NCBI GenBank assembly: GCA_029213005.1
Contig: JARGPI010000011.1
Location: 62,001 to 126,000 of the forward strand
Source of the DNA: Verrucomicrobiales bacterium
Lineage (GTDB): Bacteria; Verrucomicrobiota; Verrucomicrobiia; Verrucomicrobiales; DEV007
DNA length: 64,000 bases
Direction: 5' to 3'
Shown: one piece after another, positions 7,844 through 16,261 of the stretch
How positions within the stretch are numbered: the first letter of the stretch is position 1
Layout of the letters: each line of letters opens with the position of its first letter
Position numbers and translations under genes: made by a program
The notes under the pieces: generated by a model
What the model was told of the DNA's origin: nothing
What the model saw: the letters and a program-made list of their open reading frames with translations, nothing else
The model's database searches: none

Positions 7844-8713
7844 ATGAAGGTTTTAATTGTAATTCCAGCGTATAATCGCCTTCCTTTTCTGGCCCGTTCA
7901 ATTCGAAGTGTGTTAGGCCAGAGCTTCACGGATTATCGTCTCGTGGTCGTTGATGACGCTTCAACTGAGGACTTGTCATCGTGCCGTAAAGTCGTGGAGG
8001 AAAGCGGACACACCTGGCTGGCTTTGTCCGAAAACCAGGGCCCTGCCAAAGCCAGAAACGAGGGAGCGAGTCAGATGCCGTTTGATTGGGTCATGTTTCT
8101 GGATTCGGACGATGCCTGGATGCCTGACAAGGTGGAAAAACAAATGGCCTGGCATCTCGCCAACCCGGAGGTACGCATCTCTCAAGTTAAGGAGCGGTGG
8201 ATCAGAAACGGCTCCCCTTTCAATAAACCCGCTCACTTGAAGCAGCCTGAAGGGGAAATCTTCGCCGACTGTGTGGAGCGGTGCTCAATCGGCCCTTCCT
8301 GCGTGGCGATCCGGCACGATCTGTGGGCGGAAAGCGGCGGCTTTGATGAATGGTTCCGGGTCTGTGAAGATTATGAACTGTGGCTGAGAATTGCGTCCCG
8401 GGAAATGATCGGTCTGATACCGGGACCGGAGTTAATGGATAAGCACGGCGGGCACAGCGATCAGCTCTCTACGGCAGTCCCGGCCCTCGACCGGTTCCGT
8501 CTTGTGGCTCTCGCTCAATTTCTCAACAGCCGGAAAATACTCACTGCACCACAGCGGGAGATCGTGATGAAGGCCCTGAATGAAAAAAAGACGATCCTCG
8601 GCAAAGGAGCCGCGAAGCGAGGGCGCGACGAATGGGCGACTTTTTTCGAAGAAGCGCAGGTGCCACTCTCGGCAGAGGAAATTGCACAGGCCAAAGCCTA
8701 TTGTGAACTTTAG
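7844..8713 (+). CDS. Family 2 glycosyltransferase
   Basis: This is an inverting GT-A glycosyltransferase of 289 residues. The first 110 residues hold the nucleotide-sugar fold: VLIVIPAYNRLPFLARSIRS, then VVDDAS for the first aspartates, NQGPAKARNEG, and the metal-binding FLDSDDAW. The aspartate of CEDYELWLR (about residue 180) fits the usual catalytic acid/base position. There is no membrane segment, so it acts in the cytosol, probably on a lipid- or protein-linked acceptor. The C-terminal 80 residues are helical and not assigned. No glycan operon surrounds it, so the sugar and acceptor cannot be told. Confidence 0.85.
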   Translation: MKVLIVIPAYNRLPFLARSIRSVLGQSFTDYRLVVVDDASTEDLSSCRKVVEESGHTWLALSENQGPAKARNEGASQMPFDWVMFLDSDDAWMPDKVEKQMAWHLANPEVRISQVKERWIRNGSPFNKPAHLKQPEGEIFADCVERCSIGPSCVAIRHDLWAESGGFDEWFRVCEDYELWLRIASREMIGLIPGPELMDKHGGHSDQLSTAVPALDRFRLVALAQFLNSRKILTAPQREIVMKALNEKKTILGKGAAKRGRDEWATFFEEAQVPLSAEEIAQAKAYCEL

Positions 8714-8716
8714 GTC

Positions 8717-9523
8717 CTACTCTACCGGAGCAACCGTGCTCGATTCATCCGCAAGACCTCCCGGCAACTCCATGATCCGAATTTTACGGAAGTGAATTTC
8801 GGCCCCCTCTGATTCGAGACACAAATACCCTTTCTTAAACTGGGAACCGCGGATTCCATTTACAAACTTTCCGTTAATCGAGAGTTTCACGGTCCCATCG
8901 ACCGCAACCACCACGTAGCGATTCCATTTCCCCTTCGGAAGGCAGCGGTTCTCCCATGATTTACTGCGAGTTCCTCTCGGGTTATCGGGAATGGCCTTCA
9001 TTCCACCGGCCCCAAACAACTCGCCGTGTACATAAGCAATAGGACGCGGAACCCCGTTCTGAGCGTGAATGAACGGCCATTCCAGTTCCAACATCTGCAC
9101 CTCCATCCCCATGGGGAGCCGGTTTCCTTCGGGAACGGCATCGCTCCAGAGAAAGATGCCGGAATTGCCGCCGGCTTCCATGTGTCGCCACTCTATGATG
9201 AGCATAAAATTCTCGTACATCCGATCAGATCTCATCACTCCGATGGGGTGACCGGTGCAGACGAGGTGGCCTTTTTCGTTCACCGACCAGGTATTGGGCG
9301 AGGTATTGACGTCGATCCAGCCGCTCAGATCTTTTCCGTTGAACAAATCGACGAACCCCGGATCCGGGCGGGTTTCCTCAAAACTTGGCACCTCCACTGT
9401 CGGGAGGGCGTTTGCGGGGTGCGCCGGCGAGTCTTCCGATTTCTGTTGGGCTTCTCCGCTTGTTCCGACTGCAATAAAAAAACCGACAAAAAGGGCGCGG
9501 AGAAAAAACTTCATACCGGACAT
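8717..9523 (-). CDS. DUF1080 (3-keto-disaccharide hydrolase-type) secreted protein
   Basis: The 268-residue protein has a signal peptide ([20 protein letters not shown]) and one DUF1080 domain (PF06439), recognised by [13 protein letters not shown], the strand pair around [15 protein letters not shown], the core [20 protein letters not shown] and a closing strand [11 protein letters not shown]. The fold is a concanavalin-like beta sandwich; family members have been linked to hydrolysis of 3-keto-glycosides and to carbohydrate binding. Its ATG (9521-9523) overlaps the TAA stop of the prenyl synthase by one base, so the two are translationally coupled although metabolically unrelated. Confidence 0.85.
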   Translation of the reverse strand: MSGMKFFLRALFVGFFIAVGTSGEAQQKSEDSPAHPANALPTVEVPSFEETRPDPGFVDLFNGKDLSGWIDVNTSPNTWSVNEKGHLVCTGHPIGVMRSDRMYENFMLIIEWRHMEAGGNSGIFLWSDAVPEGNRLPMGMEVQMLELEWPFIHAQNGVPRPIAYVHGELFGAGGMKAIPDNPRGTRSKSWENRCLPKGKWNRYVVVAVDGTVKLSINGKFVNGIRGSQFKKGYLCLESEGAEIHFRKIRIMELPGGLADESSTVAPVE

Positions 9524-10422
9524 TAATAGTCCCGATCGAGAAGATAGTCAGCAATTTCCCGGAGCCGTTTTGCCTTTCGACCTAACGGATTCAAGGCTAA
9601 ATGAGCTTTTTCCGTCAATTTTGCCGCCTCTGCCCTCGACTTTTCGAGACCAAAAAGCGCCGGATAAGTCGATTTGTCAGTCGCCGCATCTTTACCGGCA
9701 CTCTTCCCGAGGTTTTCAGAACTCTGGGTCACATCGAGGATGTCATCGATGATCTGAAAGGCGAGTCCCAGATTGGTTCCAAAATCAGTAAGCGCTTCGA
9801 GCTTTCTCGGCGTCGCATTTGCACACATCGCCCCGAGGCGGAGTGATGTCGTGAGCAATGCCGCCGTTTTACTGAGATGAATGTATTTCAATTCGGTAGG
9901 AGTCAGAGTGACATCCTCCCCTTCCCCCTCCAGATCAAGAACCTGCCCGCCGACCAAATGCCGACTCCCCGCGGTGACGGCCAACTCTTTGACCAAATCA
10001 GCGACGTTGTAGCGTCCCCGAGAGGACATTTTCACGTCCGCCAATATTTCAAACGCGATTGTGAGCAGAGCATCTCCCGCCAGAACGGCGATCCCTTCCC
10101 CGTATTTCACGTGACTCGTGGGCTGTCCGCGCCGCAAGTCATCGTCATCCATACAGGGTAGATCGTCGTGAATCAGAGAATAGGTATGGATACATTCCAC
10201 CGCAGCGGAGGGGCGGAGAGCCGCCTCATACTTTCCTCCGCAGGCTTCCGCCGCCTCCATACAGAGGATCGGCCGGAGCCGCTTGCCCCCGGCAAAAACC
10301 GAGTAGCGCATCGCATCGTGGATCGTCGCCGGACGGGTCTTCGCCGTTGGCAAAAACTCCCGGAGCGCAGCATCCACAATGTTGCAGCGCGATTTCAGAT
10401 AAGTGGGAAGATCCGGTTTCAC
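9523..10422 (-). CDS. ispA: Polyprenyl (farnesyl/geranylgeranyl) diphosphate synthase
   Basis: This is a trans-isoprenyl diphosphate synthase that joins isopentenyl diphosphate units to an allylic diphosphate, feeding quinone, undecaprenyl or hopanoid/carotenoid synthesis in the cytosol. The first aspartate-rich motif [10 protein letters not shown] (about residues 86-95) has the bacterial two-residue insertion (DDxxxxD). The second is DDILD (about 224). GKRLRP, GQVLDL and KTAALL are also in place. An open frame extends to 10491, but the GTG at 10422 gives about 299 residues, the family length, and follows the asd stop codon by four bases. That start is inferred. It lies between asd and the DUF1080 gene in one minus-strand run. 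The chain length of the product cannot be read with certainty. Confidence 0.85.
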   Translation of the reverse strand: MKPDLPTYLKSRCNIVDAALREFLPTAKTRPATIHDAMRYSVFAGGKRLRPILCMEAAEACGGKYEAALRPSAAVECIHTYSLIHDDLPCMDDDDLRRGQPTSHVKYGEGIAVLAGDALLTIAFEILADVKMSSRGRYNVADLVKELAVTAGSRHLVGGQVLDLEGEGEDVTLTPTELKYIHLSKTAALLTTSLRLGAMCANATPRKLEALTDFGTNLGLAFQIIDDILDVTQSSENLGKSAGKDAATDKSTYPALFGLEKSRAEAAKLTEKAHLALNPLGRKAKRLREIADYLLDRDY

Positions 10423-10426
10423 GGTG

Positions 10427-11437
10427 TTACAAGAGCTCGGCAATTTGCACGGCATTGAGAGCCGCTCCCTTGCGGACCTGGTCTCCGACAATCCAGAAGG
10501 TCAAAGCGTTATCAAGAACGACATCTTCCCGAATCCGACCGACGATACAGTCGTCCTGATTGGTGCAATCAAGCGGCGTCGGATAAAGCGGAGGCGTTGC
10601 GGTAGGATCATCGACGAGCCTCACTCCCGGAGCCTTGTTAATCGCCTCACGAGCTGCCGCCACTGACGGCTTGTCATTGAAAATCGCGGTAACCGCCACC
10701 GAATGAGAACGGTACACCGGAACCCGAACGCAGGTGACCGATGCTTTCAGATTGGGCTGATTCAAAATCTTAGCTCCCTCAAAATGCATTTTCATTTCCT
10801 CTTTGGTGTAGCCATTTTCGAGGAAAACATCGACCTGAGGAATCACATTGAACGCGATCTGATGAGGATAAACCTTCTTCTCCGGCAGGGCTTCGCCTCT
10901 GACAATCGCTTCGGCCTGGGCCTGCAATTCGGCAATACCCTGCGCTCCACTCCCGGAAACCGCCTGATAACTTGAGGCAATGATACCGGTCACCCCGCCG
11001 AATACCTGATGCATCGGGTTCAAACCCATCAGAGTGACAATCGTGGTGCAGTTGGGATTCGCGATAATCCCCTGGTGCTGCGCCACAGCTTCCGGATTCA
11101 CCTCCGGAACGATCAGGGGGACATTCTCATCCATCCGGAAAGCGCTTGAGTTGTCCACAACCACCGCTCCCGCTGCCGCCGCGGCCGGTCCGAACTCTTT
11201 AGAAATTCCACCACCGGCGCTGAAAAGAGCCACATCCACACCTTTAAAAGAATCTTTGGTCAATTCCTTCACCGCAATTTCCTCTCCTCTGAAAGTCAAT
11301 TTTTTGCCAACCGACCGGGCCGAGGCAAGGAGGGTTAACTCCTTGACGGGAAAGTTTCGTTGTTCGAGGCAATTAAGAATTTCGATTCCAACCGCTCCGG
11401 TAGCACCGGCAACGGCGACGTGTTTTGGTTCGCTCAT
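10427..11437 (-). CDS. asd: Aspartate-semialdehyde dehydrogenase
   Basis: The enzyme reduces aspartyl-4-phosphate to aspartate semialdehyde with NADPH, the branch point to lysine/diaminopimelate, threonine and methionine. The 336-residue protein has the NADP fold at the N-terminus (VAVAGATGAVGIEIL), the substrate/catalytic segment NPNCTTIVTLMGLNP with the active-site cysteine near residue 129, SYQAVSGSGAQG, and RVPVYRSHSVAV in the dimer core. The histidine of RSHS is the expected catalytic base. The length is typical. It heads a short minus-strand operon asd - prenyl synthase - DUF1080. No dap or thr gene is adjacent. Confidence 0.95.
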   Translation of the reverse strand: MSEPKHVAVAGATGAVGIEILNCLEQRNFPVKELTLLASARSVGKKLTFRGEEIAVKELTKDSFKGVDVALFSAGGGISKEFGPAAAAAGAVVVDNSSAFRMDENVPLIVPEVNPEAVAQHQGIIANPNCTTIVTLMGLNPMHQVFGGVTGIIASSYQAVSGSGAQGIAELQAQAEAIVRGEALPEKKVYPHQIAFNVIPQVDVFLENGYTKEEMKMHFEGAKILNQPNLKASVTCVRVPVYRSHSVAVTAIFNDKPSVAAAREAINKAPGVRLVDDPTATPPLYPTPLDCTNQDDCIVGRIREDVVLDNALTFWIVGDQVRKGAALNAVQIAELL

Positions 11438-11633
11438 TAGTTATATCTGAATTTTTTCAGGCGGCACAAATTGTAGACTCAAGGTAAACAAAAGCAAACC
11501 GCACAAAATTATTTAAGTTTTATTAACCGAAGAAAGTTTTTTGTTTGCAATAATCTCAAAAGTGAGCGATAAACGAAGCTCTATCTGGGATCTTAGGTCC
11601 TTTTTTAAAAAATAATATTACCATCTACCTAAT

Positions 11634-11735
11634 ATGAAAAAAATCATTCTTGCTATCGCTCTTGTTGCTGTTGCTGCTGCTGGAACTTCTTGCTGCAACA
11701 AAGGTTGCGGAGCTCCTGTTTCTTGCTGCAAGTAA
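11634..11735 (+). CDS. Tiny cysteine-rich lipoprotein (33 aa)
   Basis: The ATG at 11634 opens a 33-residue reading frame. A signal sequence MKKIILAIALVAVAAAGTSC is followed by 13 residues with four further cysteines (C21, C25, C31, C32). The run AAGTSC is a plausible lipobox, so C20 would be lipidated and the mature peptide would be about 14 residues. Codon use is consistent (many GCT and GTT) and a strong hairpin follows at 11774-11802. No canonical ribosome-binding site is obvious before it. Many bacteria carry entericidin-like small lipoproteins; whether this is one is not known. The upstream AT-rich region 11451-11633 probably holds the promoter. Confidence 0.55.
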   Translation: MKKIILAIALVAVAAAGTSCCNKGCGAPVSCCK

Positions 11736-11773
11736 TTTTACTTGTTTAAAAATCTTTACGATTATAATTCCGC

Positions 11774-11802
11774 ACGACCGCTGGCTTACGCCAAGCGGTC
11801 GT
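11774..11802. terminator. Hairpin between the small lipoprotein and the LEPR-type gene
   Basis: Perfect nine-base arms (acgaccgct / agcggtcgt), extended by ggc/gcc, enclose a short loop. The hairpin lies 38 bases after the lipoprotein stop and 60 bases after the stop of the convergent gene, so it could serve both. The T-run is weak on either side. Confidence 0.6.
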
Positions 11803-11861
11803 TTGCGTTATAGGGGTGACGATTTATTTGCCGACAAGCTTACCGGTCCCTGCCCCGAAAC

Positions 11862-12509
11862 TTAGGCAACAATCTCGACCCGATGGGTCAAAATCTCACC
11901 GATCTGAGACAGCCCGAGAACTCTTGAGGCTGGAGAGAAGAAATCGGTGGTGTGCACGATCGCCTCGGATTTCGGTACCGTTAAGCGGTCCTGACTTTTG
12001 GATAGCGCCTCGAAATCCACGTAAATCACCTGGTCTTCGGCTGGCTCATGGACATTTACCTCAAAGGCCCGCGCGCTTCCAAAGTATACCGAATCCACGC
12101 TAACCACCTCAAATTCAATCATTTGGCTATCATCAGCGACCCCCGGGCTGCCGGTTTCTTCGTAATTCCACTGTTTAAAAGCCACGGGATTGGTATCAAA
12201 CTTAACCGGAGCCTCGATTTGCTGTCCGTCAAAACTGGTCAGCACGAGTACTTCGCTTCCGGGATCAAGATCAACGGCCCGGGAATCGACCTGAGCGGAT
12301 TCGATAAAACTGTCGATCGATTCGAATTTTGCGTTCGCCACCTCGGATTCCGCTTCGTGAACCACCAGATCCGGCATCGGCATCGGCGCGGCGGAATAGA
12401 GCACCCGTGCCTCCAACTGCTCGGCAAAAAATTCACGCGGCTTCCCCACATCATCTGAGTTTGAATCGGGAGGGGAGAGGAATTTTTCAAAAATGGATCG
12501 CGATTTCAT
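11862..12509 (-). CDS. Short protein with LEPR-XLL-like surface motif
   Basis: The protein has 215 residues. After a polar start (MKSRSIFEKFLSPPDSNSDD) it carries EQLEARVLYSAAPMPMPDLV at residues ~30-50. This matches the N-terminal 'LEPR.LL.AAP' motif that planctomycetes and verrucomicrobia place at the front of very large secreted or adhesin-like proteins (the LEPR-XLL model). Here only about 160 residues follow, acidic and serine/valine-rich, without recognised repeats. It may be a truncated adhesin, a small member, or a regulatory cousin. No classical signal peptide is seen, as is usual for that motif class. It stands alone on the minus strand. The family reading is by motif only. Confidence 0.65.
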   Translation of the reverse strand: MKSRSIFEKFLSPPDSNSDDVGKPREFFAEQLEARVLYSAAPMPMPDLVVHEAESEVANAKFESIDSFIESAQVDSRAVDLDPGSEVLVLTSFDGQQIEAPVKFDTNPVAFKQWNYEETGSPGVADDSQMIEFEVVSVDSVYFGSARAFEVNVHEPAEDQVIYVDFEALSKSQDRLTVPKSEAIVHTTDFFSPASRVLGLSQIGEILTHRVEIVA

Positions 12510-12694
12510 CAGATAAAACGGGAAAACTAAGTGGTGGTTAATTTAACATCATTCGATAAGGGGCAATGGAGAGAAGTCTATCAATTCTGATAAAGGCCGT
12601 CACCAACAAATTCGCGTAATTAGTTAATAATTCTTAACTACCAATTTTATTTTCTAACATTTATCTATTGAGTTTTGGGGGTACAGTCGAGGGC

Positions 12695-13396
12695 ATGAAG
12701 CGTGTTCTGATCACAAATGACGACGGTATTTCAGCCCCGGGCATCGAGGCTCTCACCTCCCTGGCGAGTCGCATCTTTGAGGAGGTCTGGGTCGTGGCCC
12801 CCCGTGAGCAGGCATCGCAAATCGGGCATCGAGTCACCACCGATACGCCGATCGGAATCGATAAACGGGGCGAGCGGCGTTTCGCCGTCGATGGGACCCC
12901 GGCGGACTGCACCCGGGCAGGCCTTCATTTGATGGGAGACAAACGCCCCGACTGGGTTTGGTCGGGGATCAATCACGGTGGCAATCTCGGTCACCACGAC
13001 TATTTTATCTCCGGGACGATGGCCGCAGCTCGCGAAGCCGCATTTTTTGGCATTCCGGCACTGGGCGCTTCACAATATATGAAGGCCGGAATCGATCTGA
13101 ATTGGGAAAAAGCAATCGAACGGCTTGAGACAGCTTTTCGCCAACTACAGGAAAAAGGCGGCGATCCCGGTGTATTCTGGAACGTCAACCTCCCCCATCT
13201 CGAACCGGAAGCTGCGGAACCGGAAACCATTTTTTGCGAACCCGAAAGGGCACCGCTCGATGTCATCTTCGATTATGACGAAGACATCAGCAGCCTGATT
13301 TACCGCGGCAGTTATCACGACCGGTCCCGGATCAAAGGGAGCGATGTCGATATCTGCTTCGGGGGAAATGTGGCGGTGACCCGCTTCGAAGTATAA
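12695..13396 (+). CDS. surE: 5'/3'-nucleotidase SurE
   Basis: SurE is a metal-dependent nucleotidase that removes phosphate from nucleoside monophosphates and is linked to stationary-phase survival. The N-terminus MKRVLITNDDGISAPGIEAL carries the metal-binding Asn-Asp-Asp-Gly. Further on are VDGTPADCTRAGLHLM and the signature SGINHGGNLGHHDYFISGTM, whose asparagine binds metal, then AAREAAFFGIPALGAS. The 233 residues fit the family (about 250). The frame is open to 12668, but ATG 12695 matches the conserved start. The segment usually reading DRNRSGAS is here REQASQIGH, a mild deviation. The gene stands alone; the inverted repeat at 13406-13446 immediately follows and may end transcription. Confidence 0.93.
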   Translation: MKRVLITNDDGISAPGIEALTSLASRIFEEVWVVAPREQASQIGHRVTTDTPIGIDKRGERRFAVDGTPADCTRAGLHLMGDKRPDWVWSGINHGGNLGHHDYFISGTMAAAREAAFFGIPALGASQYMKAGIDLNWEKAIERLETAFRQLQEKGGDPGVFWNVNLPHLEPEAAEPETIFCEPERAPLDVIFDYDEDISSLIYRGSYHDRSRIKGSDVDICFGGNVAVTRFEV

Positions 13397-13405
13397 AAAA
13401 CGCCC

Positions 13406-13446
13406 GACTGTACAGGGTACAATCCCGGACTGTACCCTGCACAGTC
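13406..13446. repeat. GTACAGGGTAC dispersed repeat (inverted pair)
   Basis: Two copies of gactgtacagggtaca face each other here, so the unit forms a 16-base-arm hairpin just after surE. Related pairs occur at 19999-20035, 44735-44775 and 53423-53463, and a half unit at 13735-13757. In the other loci the two half units are in direct orientation. Confidence 0.75.
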
Positions 13447-13471
13447 CGCTAAGTTTTCGGTTTCAGTCGCG

Positions 13472-13689
13472 ATACGGCAATGCCGTTACGTAATATAGCC
13501 CCGGGTTGACCGGAGCGAAGCAGAGAGTCTACCCGGGGACTTTATCATTCGACGAGTTGATCGCTGAAAGTGATCTGAAAGCTTTCGCAACGCCTTCAGC
13601 GTAGGGAATCTCCTGGGATACAAAACCCATGGTAGCCTCCGCTTCACTGCGGCAACCATGGGCTGTGTTACGTAACGGCGTTGCCGTAT
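13472..13689. mobile_element. MITE-like non-coding element, 218 bp
   Basis: Terminal inverted repeats of 22 bases (atacggcaatgcc, gttacgtaa at 13472-13493; the complement at 13668-13689) differ at one position. Inside lie two more inverted repeats: ccccgggt/acccgggg (about 13500-13540) and cccatgg/ccatggg (about 13626-13662). It therefore folds as a clover of hairpins. No transposase is encoded: the 77-codon minus frame inside it is a by-product of the structure. No clear target-site duplication is seen. Such small palindromic elements are usually mobilised in trans by a transposase or are REP-like. Confidence 0.65.
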
Positions 13690-13734
13690 TTTGACTTCAC
13701 TGCCCTGGAATCCACGCATTTCTTAGCGGCATTC

Positions 13735-13757
13735 GACTGTACCCTGTATAGTTAGGG
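13735..13757. repeat. GTACAGGGTAC repeat, half unit
   Basis: The bases gactgtaccctgtatagttaggg hold one diverged half of the dispersed repeat, 46 bases beyond the MITE-like element. The element and the full repeat at 13406-13446 thus sit together in one cluster before the selenoprotein gene. Confidence 0.6.
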
Positions 13758-13771
13758 ACAGATCGAATATA

Positions 13772-14935
13772 ATGAGAATTCACAGTAAGTTTGCCATTCC
13801 GATGGCGTCGTTGCCGCAAATGAGAGTTACATCGTCGGTTTTTCTTTATTGCTTCGGTTTTCTGGCCGGTATCACTTCTATTTTCGGAGAGGTCCCGCTG
13901 CAGAAGCAGCTCAACGAACGGGCGGCGCAGTCCAAATCGAGCCCGGAAAACCGGCTGATCATGTCCCGGCACCTCGATAACGTTTCCGGATCAGGCATTT
14001 ACGAAAAAGCTCTGAAGGTCGGAGATCAGGCCCCGGATTTCACCCTGAAGAACCACCTGGGTAAGCCGGAAAGCCTTTCCTCCCACCTCGAAAAGGGCCC
14101 TGTGATCCTAACCTGGTATCGGGGAGGTTGGTGACCCTACTGCAACATTGCCTTGCGTGCCCTGGCAAATAAGAAAGCTGAATTCGACGCACTTGGTGCC
14201 ACGTTGATCGCGCTCACTCCGGAACTCCCGGACTACGCCTCCACGACGATCGATAAAAATGAGGTATCTTTCCCCGTTTTGACCGATCTGAAGCTCGAGG
14301 TGGCTGAAAAATACGGCCTCGTTTTTGAGCTCAATGAACTCCGCGCCGTGTATGAGCAACGGCGTTCCCTGACCGATTACTATGGCGAGGGTAACGCGAA
14401 TCGACTCCCCCTCTCCGCCACTTACGTGATTGATCAAAAGGGAATCATCACCTACGCATTTCTCGATGCGAATTACCGGTATCGCGCGGAACCGACACGA
14501 CTGGTGGAGGCTTTGAAACACCTCAGAGGTGAAGCGTCGCCGGAACATCTCGTCCTTCAGTTCTGGGAAAATACCTGGAACCCGCCCTACGACTTGAATC
14601 TAATCGACCGGCTGATGACCGACGATTTCACCATCACCAGCGCAGGCAAAGACATCGCAGGACGCGAAAATTTTAAGACCTGGGTCGCCGGGTTTCAGAA
14701 AAAAATCGGCGATCTGCGACTGGAGGAAAAAGACACTTTCGCCAGTGCTGACGGCTCAAAGGTAACCAGTCGCTGGATCGCCCGCGGAAAGAACCGGGGC
14801 TTATTTGACCTCCCGGCCGATGACCGGAAGATTGAGTTCAGCGGGATCGCGCTCTGGGAGATTACCGATGGCAAACTGTCCCATAACTGGGTAGAGCGCT
14901 CCGCCTGGGAACTGCACCAAAAGCTCAGTCAATGA
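13772..14935 (+). CDS. Putative selenoprotein: peroxiredoxin-like domain fused to a SnoaL-like domain
   Basis: The 387-codon frame is continuous except for one in-frame TGA at 14132-14134 (codon 121). Upstream it encodes an N-terminal secretion signal (from M17: MRVTSSVFLYCFGFLAGITS) and the start of an AhpC/TSA peroxiredoxin-like domain (KVGDQAPDFTLKNHLGKP, VILTWYRGGW). Downstream it continues PYCNIALRAL and the rest of the thioredoxin fold (ATLIALTPELPDY, ATYVIDQKGIITYAF), to about residue 250. The family motif here is normally RGGWCPYCN, so the TGA sits exactly at the first cysteine. The C-terminal ~115 residues (LQFWENTW to the end) are SnoaL-like (NTF2 fold). It is probably an exported thiol-peroxide reductase using selenium. 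The alternative is a one-base nonsense mutation. No selA/selB/selC is in the window. The start could be ATG 13772, 13802 or 13820. Confidence 0.75.
14132..14170 (+). promoter_or_regulatory. Candidate Sec codon with bacterial SECIS hairpin
   Basis: TGA at 14132-14134 is followed by a small hairpin. One fold pairs TTGC (14153-14156) with GCAA (14165-14168) around an eight-base loop beginning GT at 14157. That is 22 bases after the TGA, within the distance usual for bacterial SECIS elements, and the loop begins with the expected G. An alternative five-pair fold (TTGCC/GGCAA, 14148-14152 and 14164-14168) competes. The stem is short, so this is suggestive only. Confidence 0.45.
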
Positions 14936-14946
14936 GTTAGCAGAAC

Positions 14947-15201
14947 CTAGCTTTCAGACTGCCGCGAGTCGCTGTGCTCCGACTTCGACTCATCTTCGAC
15001 TCCATGGTCGAGGAGGAACAGCATCGAAATAAAGGCGAGGAACAGAAATCCGCATCGGATACCGAGCACTTGATAGCCCTTCATCGTGGTCCCTTCGGTG
15101 GGACTTCTCAATTCGATGTCAGGGAGATAAGCACCATAAGTGATCGCCAACCAAACCAGGCAGGCGGTAATGAATACAAGTAGGGGTTTCTCTGGAATCA
15201 T
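14947..15201 (-). CDS. Small two-helix membrane protein (84 aa)
   Basis: Two hydrophobic segments (residues 7-25, LLVFITACLVWLAITYGAYL, and 49-67, CGFLFLAFISMLFLLD) enclose a polar loop. The C-terminus is highly acidic/serine-rich (DESKSEHSDS). No family is recognised. It ends convergently with the selenoprotein gene, 11 bases between stops, and is divergent from the PhnD-like gene with 92 bases between starts. A redox partnership with the peroxiredoxin cannot be inferred. Confidence 0.55.
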   Translation of the reverse strand: MIPEKPLLVFITACLVWLAITYGAYLPDIELRSPTEGTTMKGYQVLGIRCGFLFLAFISMLFLLDHGVEDESKSEHSDSRQSES

Positions 15202-15293
15202 GGAGAAAACTACCTTTCTTTTAAATAATTTCCATAATTTTTATAATTATTTGCAACCCTCTAAGATCGGTTTACCTTTCCCTTGTTATCAAT

Positions 15294-16202
15294 ATGATGA
15301 AAACAACCCCCCTCATAAATAGTACGATCAGTCAGGCACTAAGCCTCTTTGTGTTGCTCACCTTTATGGTGAGCTGTAAAGAAAAGCCATCTTCAGATCA
15401 GGCCCCCCTCGTTGAAAATACGCCTTCCAAAAAGGAAGGAGTTAAAGTCATTACCTTTGGTTTATATACGACTGACAAAGCGACGACGGTTGTGGAGGAG
15501 TTCGCTCCAACACTGGAGAAGCTGGAGGCTCACCTAACAAAAGAGCTGCAATATCCGGTCGATCTCCAATTCAAGATCACCTCGGAATACGGCAAAGGAA
15601 TTCAGTATATCGAGGAGGGCACCGTGGATTTTTCCCGCCTCGGCCCGGCTTCCTTCATTATCGCCAAAAAGAGGAACCCCAATCTGGAACTGCTGGCGAT
15701 GGAATCAAAGAAAGGTGAACGCGTTTTCAACGGGATCATTGCCGTGCACCGCGACAGTGATTTTAAAACGATATCGGATTTGAAAGGGCACAGTTTTGCC
15801 TTTGGTGATCCGCTGTCGACGATTGGCCGCTACCTTTCCCAGGCAGAATTATTAAAAGTCGGCTTAACTCATAAAGATTTCTCGAAATACGAATATGTCG
15901 GACGCCACGATACCGTCGGAATGGCGGTTGCAGCGGGCAGTTACTCTGCCGGCGCCCTGAAAGAAAGCACTTTTAAAACCCTCGTCGAAAACGGCGAGCC
16001 GATCCGCGCATTGATGAAGTTTGATAACGTCACCAAGCCGTGGGTTGCTCACCCCAAACTCGATCGGGAGGTGATTGCTGCGCTTAGGTCCGGTCTCCTT
16101 GATATGGAAACCTCCAGCGTGAGCAAAGACGGATTCCTCACCGCCTCCGAAGAATATTACGCCCCCGTAGAAGAAGCGATGGCTCTTTCCAAGGATTTTT
16201 AA
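15294..16202 (+). CDS. PhnD-like phosphate/phosphonate-type periplasmic binding lipoprotein
   Basis: The 302-residue protein has a lipoprotein signal (LFVLLTFMVSC, lipid Cys about residue 28) and a PhnD-family type 2 periplasmic binding fold. Recognisable stretches are FGLYTTDKATTVVEEFAPTL, the loop DFSRLGPASFI, the hinge DLKGHSFAFGDPLSTIGRYL, and AVAAGSYSAGALKES. PhnD proteins bind phosphonate, phosphite or other oxyanions for ABC importers. Here no ATPase or permease follows. The next gene (16262, 59 bases on) is a membrane-bound hybrid kinase with a periplasmic domain. The pair therefore looks like a ligand sensor rather than a transporter. The ligand is unknown. Confidence 0.85.
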   Translation: MMKTTPLINSTISQALSLFVLLTFMVSCKEKPSSDQAPLVENTPSKKEGVKVITFGLYTTDKATTVVEEFAPTLEKLEAHLTKELQYPVDLQFKITSEYGKGIQYIEEGTVDFSRLGPASFIIAKKRNPNLELLAMESKKGERVFNGIIAVHRDSDFKTISDLKGHSFAFGDPLSTIGRYLSQAELLKVGLTHKDFSKYEYVGRHDTVGMAVAAGSYSAGALKESTFKTLVENGEPIRALMKFDNVTKPWVAHPKLDREVIAALRSGLLDMETSSVSKDGFLTASEEYYAPVEEAMALSKDF

Positions 16203-16261
16203 GCCAGGAAATACAGGTCTCCTTCCTCCAGGAGACTGATTGCTTATTCATACATATTTTC

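Noticed and set aside
13486..13719. 77-codon minus-strand frame
   Set aside because: It lies almost wholly inside the palindromic MITE-like element and its Arg/Ser/Pro-rich translation follows from the repeat structure; no protein features.
14132..14134. Treating 13772-14134 and 14153-14935 as two separate genes
   Set aside because: Both parts are in one frame, together make one peroxiredoxin-like domain, and the second has no start codon other than a TTG inside the conserved motif.
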